A stretch of DNA of 11,230 bases from Cloacibacillus sp. (GTDB lineage Bacteria; Synergistota; Synergistia; Synergistales; Synergistaceae), in NCBI RefSeq assembly GCF_020860125.1, contig NZ_JAJBUX010000027.1, positions 1 through 11,230 on the forward strand, read 5' to 3'. Below are positions 5,244 through 11,230 of this stretch, piece by piece. The position numbers and the translations under genes are program-made. Numbering within the stretch: position 1 is the stretch's first letter; each line of letters starts with the position of its first letter. The notes under the pieces are model-generated. The model was given only the letters and a program-made list of their open reading frames with translations. It searched no databases and was not told where the DNA came from.

Positions 5244-6212
5244 ATGACGACTCTCCGGGCGATAAATATTACCAAGAGATTTAAAGGCATGACGGCTCTC
5301 GACAGGGTGAGCTTCGAGATACGCGACGGAGAGTTCGTCTGCATATTAGGCCCCTCCGGCTGTGGCAAGAGCACGCTGCTGCGTTCGCTCGCCGGGCTGG
5401 AGGCCATAGATGAGGGAAGTATAGAGATCGGGGGGCGCGATGTGACCTGCGCGCCCCCTTCGGAAAGAAACTTCGGAATAGTCTTTCAGTCTTACGCCCT
5501 CTTTCCGAATCTAAATGTTGAGGAGAATATCGCCTACGGCCTTTGGAATAAGGGGCTCTCCAAAGATGAGGCCGCGGAGCGCGTCGCCGGTATAATTGAG
5601 ACCACGGGGCTCGGCTGTCACAGCAAGAAGTATCCCCAGCAGCTTTCGGGCGGGCAGCAGCAGAGGGTCGCCATCTGCCGCGCGCTGGTGCTGAACCCGG
5701 AGTTTTTGCTCCTCGACGAGCCTCTGTCGGCGCTTGACGCGAAGGTGCGTCTCAAGCTCCGCAAGGAGATCCGCCAGATTCAGCAGCGTTTCGCGATCAC
5801 GACGATCATGGTCACGCACGACCAGGAGGAGGCCCTTTCGATGGCCGACCGCATCATCGTTATGAACGAGGGGCGCATCGAACAGATGGACACGCCGCAG
5901 GCGCTCTATGACGCTCCCGTCAACGGCTTCGTCGCCGACTTCGTCGGCACGGCGAATTTTGTCGGCGCGGACAGGGCGATCCGCCCCGAGAGCCTCTGTC
6001 TCAGCAAATCGCTGTCGGACAACACGATCCAGGCCGAGGTCTGCGATGTGGAGTACCGCGGGGCCTTTTACCGCATAGAGGTGGATACGCATGTGGGGCA
6101 TCTGATGGTAGATATCCCCTCGCAACAGAGCGACGCGAAGGTTTTACGGCTCGGCAGCCGCCTCTATATAGATATTCCGCAGGATAAGGTCATAATGCTC
6201 AAGAGCGCCTAA
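5244..6212 (+). CDS. phnT: 2-Aminoethylphosphonate ABC transporter, ATP-binding protein
   Basis: A 322-residue cytoplasmic ATPase that powers uptake. All nucleotide-binding motifs are intact: Walker A GPSGCGKST (36-44), Q-loop Q82 in FQSYALFPN, signature LSGGQQQR (134-141), Walker B FLLLDEP (154-160) followed by the D-loop SALD, and the switch histidine H192 in VTHDQEE. After about residue 235 comes a C-terminal TOBE-like beta domain (VEYRGAFYRIEVDTHVGHLMV region), as in the polyamine/iron/phosphonate branch of importers. The start ATG follows AGGGGAACATCG. The stop is two bases before the permease start, so the two are translationally linked. On sequence alone it could be an iron or spermidine importer ATPase; the phosphonate call comes from the operon. 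Confidence 0.9.
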   Translation: MTTLRAINITKRFKGMTALDRVSFEIRDGEFVCILGPSGCGKSTLLRSLAGLEAIDEGSIEIGGRDVTCAPPSERNFGIVFQSYALFPNLNVEENIAYGLWNKGLSKDEAAERVAGIIETTGLGCHSKKYPQQLSGGQQQRVAICRALVLNPEFLLLDEPLSALDAKVRLKLRKEIRQIQQRFAITTIMVTHDQEEALSMADRIIVMNEGRIEQMDTPQALYDAPVNGFVADFVGTANFVGADRAIRPESLCLSKSLSDNTIQAEVCDVEYRGAFYRIEVDTHVGHLMVDIPSQQSDAKVLRLGSRLYIDIPQDKVIMLKSA

Positions 6213-6214
6213 CG

Positions 6215-7864
6215 ATGAGAAAGATAAAAAACGCCAACAGATCCGAGACCGCGCTTCTCGCGATAAATTTATGTCTGCTCTTTACAGCCGTCGCCGCGCC
6301 GATGGCTGTTCTTTTTGCGAAGGCCTTCACCGATTTTGACGGGGCCTATATCGGGTTCGCGAACTTCCGTGAATATTTTTCCTCGCCTCACCTCGTTGGG
6401 GCGCTATGGAATTCGCTGGAGATATCGACGGCGGTCTCGCTTCTGTCGCTGCTGCTCGCTTTTACCTACGCCTACGCTCTGACGCGCGCGGCTGTCCCCG
6501 CGAAGGGACTATTTAAGTTTCTCGCGCTGCTGCCGCTCTGCGCGCCGACGATGATGTTCGGCATCGCGCTGATCTACCTGATCGGCAATAAAGGGGTCGT
6601 CACGATGATGGGGCTGAAGCTGCCGCTCTACGGGCCGCTGGGGATAATCATATCAGAGGTGGTCTACACCTTCCCGCAGGCCTTTCTGATCCTCTATATC
6701 ACGCTCTCTTATACCGACAACCGCCTTTATGAGGCGGCGCGCGCGATGGGGACGCGGCCTATGCGGATATTGCGCACGATCACGCTGCCGGGGGCGAAGT
6801 TCGGCCTTGTCAGCGCCTTTCTCGTCGCCTTCAGCCTCTGTTTCTCCGACTTCGGCGCGCCAAAGGTGGTAGGGGGTAATTACAGCGTGCTGGCCACCGA
6901 TATCTATAAGCAGGTGATCGGACAGCAGAATTTTGGGATGGGCTCGGTCGTCGGGCTGCTGCTGATGATCCCCGCGGTGGTAATGTTCGTCACCGAACGT
7001 CTCACGGCGAGCGAGAACAGCGTCACGGTCAGCTCGCGCAGCATCGCCTACCGCGTGATCCCCTCGCGGGGACGCGACGCGGCGCTTACGGTCTTCTGCA
7101 CCGCCGTCGCGGGGTTTATCCTCGTACTCTTCGGCGCGGTGCTCGCCGCTTCGCTGATAAGGGCCTGGCCCTATAATATGGCGCTGACCTTCGAGCACTT
7201 TACGGTAGACAGTCCCGCGACGGGAGGCATCAGCTCCTTTTTTAACAGCCTTGTCACCGCTTTGCTGACGGCGCTCTGCGGTACGGTATTTGTATTCATG
7301 AACGCCTGGCTGGTGGAGAAGAGCACCGCGAACCGGCTGCTGCGGCAGGCAGACAATCTCTTTTCTCTGATACCGCTGGCGCTGCCGGGGCTCTCAATAG
7401 GCCTGGCCTTCATCTTCTTTTTCAATATGGAGGGCAACCCGCTGAATTTCATCTACGGTACGGCGGCGGTGCTGGTGCTCGCGAACATCGTCCATTTTTA
7501 TTCGGTTCCCTATGTTACGGCCTCTTCGGCGCTGAAAAAGCTCGACCGCGAGATAGAGGCGGTCGCCGCCTCGATGGCCGTGCCGTCATACAGGACGCTC
7601 TTTAAGGTCACGGTGCCGATGTGCCGCGCCGCGATCTTTGAGACGGCGCTCTATTTTTTTGTCAACGCGATGGTTACGATATCCGCGGTGGTTTTTCTAT
7701 ATCCCGCGGACTTTAAGCTCGCCTCGGTGGCGATCGTCAATATGGAGGACGCGGGGGATATCGCGCCCGCCGCGGCGCTCTCCGTCCTCGTCATTCTCGT
7801 CAACGTGGCGGCGAAATTACTTTACGAATATATCTTTGTGATGAAAAGGAGCGGCAACAGATGA
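6215..7864 (+). CDS. phnU: 2-Aminoethylphosphonate ABC transporter, fused two-domain permease
   Basis: A 549-residue inner-membrane protein containing two permease domains in one chain, about 12 hydrophobic segments in all. Each half has its own ATPase-docking (EAA) loop: EAARAMGTRPMRILRTITLP (173-192) and EAVAASMAVPSYRTLFKVTV (448-467). The hydrophilic stretch near 260-290 links the halves. A single chain therefore replaces the usual permease pair. Fused permeases of about this length are known in the second type of 2-AEP transporter and in Fbp-type iron importers, so fusion is normal here. The ribosome site is weak (AAGAG near 6201), consistent with coupling to the ATPase gene two bases upstream. 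The last four bases overlap phnX as ATGA. Confidence 0.88.
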   Translation: MRKIKNANRSETALLAINLCLLFTAVAAPMAVLFAKAFTDFDGAYIGFANFREYFSSPHLVGALWNSLEISTAVSLLSLLLAFTYAYALTRAAVPAKGLFKFLALLPLCAPTMMFGIALIYLIGNKGVVTMMGLKLPLYGPLGIIISEVVYTFPQAFLILYITLSYTDNRLYEAARAMGTRPMRILRTITLPGAKFGLVSAFLVAFSLCFSDFGAPKVVGGNYSVLATDIYKQVIGQQNFGMGSVVGLLLMIPAVVMFVTERLTASENSVTVSSRSIAYRVIPSRGRDAALTVFCTAVAGFILVLFGAVLAASLIRAWPYNMALTFEHFTVDSPATGGISSFFNSLVTALLTALCGTVFVFMNAWLVEKSTANRLLRQADNLFSLIPLALPGLSIGLAFIFFFNMEGNPLNFIYGTAAVLVLANIVHFYSVPYVTASSALKKLDREIEAVAASMAVPSYRTLFKVTVPMCRAAIFETALYFFVNAMVTISAVVFLYPADFKLASVAIVNMEDAGDIAPAAALSVLVILVNVAAKLLYEYIFVMKRSGNR

Positions 7865-8655
7865 CAAACTGCGGAAAAATCAAATGCGTGATCCTTGACT
7901 GGGCCGGTACGACGGTGGATTTTGGCTCGATGGCCCCGCTTAAGGTCTTTTCGGAGATCTTTGAGCAGCGCGGCCTGCGCCTCGAGATGGATGAGCTGCG
8001 CGCGCCGATGGGGATGCCGAAGCTCGAGCATATTCGCGAACTGCTCAAAATGGAGCGCCCGGCGCGGCTATTCAGGGAGAAATATGGACGCGCGCCGATA
8101 GACGACGACGCTCTGGGGATCTACGCCGCCTTTGAACCGGCGCTCATGAATATACTCCACAACTTCTCCGAGCCGATAGAGGGGGCCTGCGCCGCGGTGC
8201 GGGAGCTCCGTGAGGCTGGAATAAAGATCGGTTCCACCACCGGCTATACGAGAGAGATGATGGATGTCATCGAGCCGCTCGCGAAGGCGGCGGGCTACGC
8301 GCCGGACTGCGTCGTGACGCCCGACGAGGTCGCCGGTGGGCGGCCGGCGCCGTGGATGATATTCAAGAATATGGAACGTCTCGGCGTTTATCCCCCCTGT
8401 TCGGTGGTAAAGGCGGGGGATACGGCGGCGGATATCCGCGAAGGCAAAAACGCCGGTGTGATCAGCATCGGCATCTTAAAGGGAAGCAGCGAACTGGGCC
8501 TTACGGCTTCGGAGTTCGGGGCGCTCTCCGCGGAGGAGATCGAGGACAGAAAACAGGCCGCGCGGGAGCGTTTTTACCTCGCGGGGGCCGACTATGTGCT
8601 GGAGAGTATCAAAGAGCTTCCGGCTTTTGTAAAGGAGATCGGTAAGGATGAATGA
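7861..8655 (+). CDS. phnX: Phosphonoacetaldehyde hydrolase (phosphonatase)
   Basis: A 264-residue HAD-superfamily enzyme that splits the C-P bond of phosphonoacetaldehyde to acetaldehyde and phosphate. Visible motifs are the nucleophile loop DWAGTTVD (13-20, nucleophile D13), the cap-domain lysine K54 in GMPKLEH, which in characterised PhnX forms the Schiff base with substrate, HAD motif II STTGYT (125-130), the RPAPWMIF stretch (161-168) and the acidic motif IV KAGDTAADIREG (184-195, with D187 and D191). DWAGTTVD together with the cap lysine separates PhnX from other HAD phosphatases. ATG 7861 is served by AAGGAG (7846-7851) and overlaps the permease stop by four bases. The gene end overlaps phnW by eight bases. 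Confidence 0.95.
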   Translation: MTNCGKIKCVILDWAGTTVDFGSMAPLKVFSEIFEQRGLRLEMDELRAPMGMPKLEHIRELLKMERPARLFREKYGRAPIDDDALGIYAAFEPALMNILHNFSEPIEGACAAVRELREAGIKIGSTTGYTREMMDVIEPLAKAAGYAPDCVVTPDEVAGGRPAPWMIFKNMERLGVYPPCSVVKAGDTAADIREGKNAGVISIGILKGSSELGLTASEFGALSAEEIEDRKQAARERFYLAGADYVLESIKELPAFVKEIGKDE

Positions 8656-9784
8656 AAATAGATATCTGCTGCTGACGCCGGGGCCGCTTACGACCACCGC
8701 CGCCGTCAAGGAGGCGATGCTTCGCGACTGGTGCACCTGGGACAGGGATTATAACGACGTCGTAGAGGATCTGCGGCGCGGGCTGGTGGAGATGGCGCTG
8801 CGCGACCGCGCCGAACGCGCCAATTATACCTCCGTGCTGATGCAGGGCAGCGGCACCTTTGCCGTGGAGTCGGTGATCGGCAGTGTGATTCCGCGGGGCG
8901 GCAAACTGGCGGTGCTCTCGAACGGCGCATACGGCAGGAGGATAGCGGAGATCGCGGGAATCTTGAAGATATCCGCCGTCGAGCTGCGTTTTGACGAATG
9001 CGAGCGCCCCGACGCGGCGATGCTGGCCGATATGCTGGTGGACGATCCGGCGGTGACGCATGTCGCGGTGGTTCACTGCGAGACCACGACCGGTATCCTG
9101 AACGACATCGAGAGCGTTGGCCGCGTCGCGAAGAGCTGCGGCAAAAAGTTTATCGTTGACGCGATGAGCAGCTTCGGAGGCATTTCTCTCTATATGGACG
9201 ACCTTGACATAGATTTTCTGATCAGCAGTGCCAATAAGTGCATAGAGGGCGTACCCGGCTTCGCCTTCGTCATCGCGAAGCGCGCGGAGCTGGCCGCATG
9301 CGGGGGACGCGCCCGCTCCCTTTCACTTGACCTCTACAGCCAGTGGAAGACGATGGAGGAGCACCGCGGCAAGTGGCGTTTTACCTCGCCGACGCACGTC
9401 GTCGCCGCCTTCGCGGAGGCGATGCGTGAACTCAAAGAGGAGGGCGGCGTCGTCGCGCGCAATATGCGCTATACCGCCAACCGTGACATGCTCATCCGCG
9501 GAATGGATGAGCTGGGTTTCCGGGCGCTTCTTCCCGATGAGCTGCGCTCGCCGGTGATAACCTCTTTCCTCTATCCGGAGGGAGTCGGTTTTGATTTTAC
9601 TGATTTCTATGAGTCCCTTAAACGGGACGGTTATGTGATCTATCCCGGAAAGCTCTCCGAGCGCGACACCTTCCGCATCGGAAACATCGGGGATATCCGG
9701 GAGGAGCAGATAACGGGACTTCTCGCCGCCGTCGAAAGGTACGTCAAGCGGCTGGAAAATGAAGCCCCGTCTCTCTGCGCTTAG
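8648..9784 (+). CDS. phnW: 2-Aminoethylphosphonate:pyruvate transaminase
   Basis: A 378-residue PLP-dependent class-V aminotransferase. It converts 2-AEP and pyruvate to phosphonoacetaldehyde and L-alanine, supplying the substrate of PhnX. Key features are the N-terminal LLLTPGPLTTT (7-17), GSGTFAVES (67-75) contacting the cofactor phosphate, D171 in VDAMSSFGG (ring nitrogen), and K197 in SSANKCIEGVPG, the Schiff-base lysine. Length is typical for PhnW. ATG 8648 lies inside the 3' end of phnX, with AAGGAG (8632-8637) ten bases ahead. Last gene of the operon. Its TAG overlaps the TAA of the convergent glycerate kinase gene, and no hairpin terminator is visible at the junction. Confidence 0.95.
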   Translation: MNENRYLLLTPGPLTTTAAVKEAMLRDWCTWDRDYNDVVEDLRRGLVEMALRDRAERANYTSVLMQGSGTFAVESVIGSVIPRGGKLAVLSNGAYGRRIAEIAGILKISAVELRFDECERPDAAMLADMLVDDPAVTHVAVVHCETTTGILNDIESVGRVAKSCGKKFIVDAMSSFGGISLYMDDLDIDFLISSANKCIEGVPGFAFVIAKRAELAACGGRARSLSLDLYSQWKTMEEHRGKWRFTSPTHVVAAFAEAMRELKEEGGVVARNMRYTANRDMLIRGMDELGFRALLPDELRSPVITSFLYPEGVGFDFTDFYESLKRDGYVIYPGKLSERDTFRIGNIGDIREEQITGLLAAVERYVKRLENEAPSLCA

Positions 9785-11037
9785 CGGCCGACCAAAAGCA
9801 GCATCAGGTCGTTGACGTTGGTACCGGTTGGCCCGGTGACGATCAGCGAACCGTCTATTTCCAGGGCGCGGTTTGAATCATTATCCGCCAGCAGCGCCGC
9901 GGGGTTCGCGCCCCTTTTTGATATAAGGTCCCATGTCGAGCCGTCGGTCATCCCCCCGGCGGCCTCGGTGGGGCCGTCTGTGCCGTCGGAGCCGCAGGAG
10001 ACAAAAACCATCCCCTCGACGCCGGCGAGATATTTCGCCATTATCAGCGCCAGCTCCTGATTGCGCCCGCCAAGCCCCTTGCCTTTAAGGCGCACGGTGG
10101 GCTCGCCGCCGAATATGAGGGCGCAGGGACGGCGATAGGGCGAGTCCAGCGCGCCGGCGAGCTTCGATGCGCCGTATATCCGCTTTGCAAGCTCCTCAAT
10201 ATCCCCGTCGACGGCGTCGTCGATGATATAGGCATTATAGCCTAGCTCTTCCGCGCGCCGCGCCGCGGCTTCGCAGAGGATACGCACGTTGGCGGCCATC
10301 ACCGTCGTCACGTTTGGCGTGTCGACAGGCTTCTGTCCTTCGATTACCTTATCGTCTATGCCGAGTGAATATTTATCGTTTATATGGCGTATATCCTCCG
10401 CGCGCGCCGGGTTGGGGGCGGCGGGGCCGGAGGCTATCGAGCCGAGGTCGTCGCCGAGCACGTCGGAGAGGACGATCTGATAGATTTTCGACGGCGCGCA
10501 GTGCCTGGCGAAACGTCCGCCTTTGACGGCGGAGAAGAGCTTCCGAATGGTGTTTATCTCCTGTATGTCCGCGCCGCAGGCGAGCAGTCTGCCGTTCAGC
10601 CCGCGCATGTATTCGAGCGTCACGCCCGGCAGCAGGGATTCAAAGAGAGCGGAGCCGCCGCCGGAAACTAGAAAAAGTACCGCACGTCCTTCGCTCTCTC
10701 TTTTAGTCAGCTCCAATGCTGCCTTCGCCGCCTCAAGACCATTTTCGTCAAGGATCGGATGACCGGCTTCGTATATCGAAAGGTTGGCGATCGGTCCTTC
10801 CGAATGTCCGTATTTCGTAATGACTGCCCCGCAGGCTATCCGTTCGCCAAGCTCGTCGCGGGCCGCCTTCGCCATCCTCCAGGCCGCCTTGCCAATGGCG
10901 ACGAGAACGAGCTCCTCCGCGGGCCTCATCTCACGCAGAGCCCTGCGAACCGCCTCTTCGGGCATCGCCTCCCGCAGCGCGGCTGTATAGATTTTCTCGG
11001 CGTCTTTTCTAAGCGTGGAATTTGTAATGTTGACCAA
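9781..11037 (-). CDS. Glycerate 2-kinase (MOFRL family)
   Basis: A 418-residue cytoplasmic enzyme of the GckA/TtuD type, which phosphorylates D-glycerate with ATP to give 2-phosphoglycerate. N-terminal domain (DUF4147 type): VAIGKAAWRMAKAA (46-59), HPILDENG (93-100), LVSGGGSALFE (123-133), INTIRKLFSAVKGGR (161-175), LSDVLGDDLGSIASGPAAP (190-208). C-terminal MOFRL domain (about 304-411): FGGEPTVRLKGKGLGGRNQE (309-328), SCGSDGTDGPTEAAGG (347-362), TGPTGTNVNDLML (401-413). All expected glycine-rich motifs are intact. The start is uncertain. An in-frame TGA (11046-11044) leaves TTG 11037 as the most upstream usual start, but its only purine tract, GGGG, abuts it. An ATT three codons later would be better spaced from that tract. 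The gene converges on phnW and may serve serine/glycerate catabolism rather than phosphonate use. Confidence 0.92.
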   Translation of the reverse strand: MVNITNSTLRKDAEKIYTAALREAMPEEAVRRALREMRPAEELVLVAIGKAAWRMAKAARDELGERIACGAVITKYGHSEGPIANLSIYEAGHPILDENGLEAAKAALELTKRESEGRAVLFLVSGGGSALFESLLPGVTLEYMRGLNGRLLACGADIQEINTIRKLFSAVKGGRFARHCAPSKIYQIVLSDVLGDDLGSIASGPAAPNPARAEDIRHINDKYSLGIDDKVIEGQKPVDTPNVTTVMAANVRILCEAAARRAEELGYNAYIIDDAVDGDIEELAKRIYGASKLAGALDSPYRRPCALIFGGEPTVRLKGKGLGGRNQELALIMAKYLAGVEGMVFVSCGSDGTDGPTEAAGGMTDGSTWDLISKRGANPAALLADNDSNRALEIDGSLIVTGPTGTNVNDLMLLLVGR

Positions 11038-11056
11038 CCCCGTTCATATTGATTGA

Positions 11057-11084
11057 AAGATAGACTAACAGCAGGATATCACAA
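11057..11084 (-). promoter_or_regulatory. Promoter candidate for the glycerate kinase gene
   Basis: Reading the minus strand, TTGTGA (11084-11079) and TATCTT (11062-11057) are separated by 16 bases, with four of six matches for each box. Transcription would start near 11050, leaving a very short leader of about 12 bases. Weak evidence only. Confidence 0.3.
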
Positions 11085-11195
11085 AAAGGAAAAAATTTCA
11101 GTGGCGTATGTGCGTAATGCCGTGGCAAACACAGATTTTTTTCGGGAGGGGAAAGAGAGATAAATAGCGGTTTAGCTTTTGAATTTGCCCTTGAA

Positions 11196-11230
11196 GGCGC
11201 CCTCTCTGAGGGAGCTCCCCGCAAAGCGGG
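11196..11230. repeat. Start of a palindromic intergenic repeat, cut by the window edge
   Basis: Two small perfect hairpins stand side by side: CCCTC-TCT-GAGGG (11200-11212) and CCCGC-AAA-GCGGG (11218-11230), with GAGCT between them. The CCCTCTCTGAGGGAGCT motif resembles, from memory, a dispersed palindromic repeat family seen between genes in gut Firmicutes and Synergistota. The complete element would continue beyond the window. Confidence 0.5.

Noticed and set aside
5511..7198. Long antisense frames opposite phnT and phnU (204 and 181 codons)
   Set aside because: They lie opposite strongly conserved genes in GC-rich DNA, and their translations are Arg/His/Asp-rich without any fold signature.
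6215..7864. Fused permease as a novel gene fusion
   Set aside because: Two-domain permeases of this length are already known in 2-AEP type 2 and Fbp-like importers.
10384..10671. Plus-strand frames opposite the glycerate kinase gene
   Set aside because: The kinase motifs on the minus strand are complete and continuous; the plus-strand frames show no family features.
11009..11224. 71-codon minus-strand frame at the right edge
   Set aside because: It begins inside the palindromic repeat and crosses an AT-rich intergenic stretch; only its last 12 codons, from ATG 11047, have any positional interest.

Overview
The window most likely comes from the phylum Synergistota, probably a gut-type genus such as Cloacibacillus or Synergistes. 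The strongest marker is the C-terminus of the large surface protein: a Ser-run/Gly-Cys-Asn-Ala-Gly motif, a short hydrophobic stretch and a basic tail, which matches the Synerg-CTERM sorting signal. The GC-rich, Gram-negative-style gene content fits. Genus-level placement is inference.

Layout. Positions 1-296 are the 3' end of an rRNA operon: a 5S rRNA gene, cut at the left edge, whose 3' loop E strand is interrupted by 183 bases. The insert is exactly three 61-base tandem repeats, each able to fold into a hairpin, with compensatory stem changes in the middle unit. A strong terminator follows (311-341). A minus-strand XRE-type regulator lies at 575-967. Its upstream region (968-1311) is AT-rich and holds a plausible plus-strand promoter plus repeated CGAA-containing boxes. 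A candidate 34-residue (or 53-residue) single-pass membrane protein ends at 1416. Next is an 815-residue secreted surface protein (1536-3983) with a beta-helix-like repeat region, two Ig-like BIG2 domains, a Pro/Thr linker and the sorting tail, closed by a strong terminator (4036-4070).

From 4181 to 9784 a tight plus-strand operon imports and degrades 2-aminoethylphosphonate (2-AEP): substrate-binding protein, ATPase, fused two-domain permease, phosphonoacetaldehyde hydrolase (PhnX) and 2-AEP:pyruvate transaminase (PhnW). Together they would take up 2-AEP, transfer its amino group to pyruvate (giving alanine and phosphonoacetaldehyde), and split the C-P bond to acetaldehyde and phosphate. The leader between the surface-protein gene and this operon carries GTAAC/GTTAC half-sites mostly spaced 21, 11 and 22 bases apart, a possible operator. 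A glycerate 2-kinase gene on the minus strand (9781-11037) converges on phnW and overlaps it by 4 bases. The right edge begins a palindromic intergenic repeat.

The most unusual element is the expanded 5S rRNA gene. The rest is largely recognisable, with interest in the uncharacterised regulatory sequences, the small membrane protein and the mosaic surface protein.
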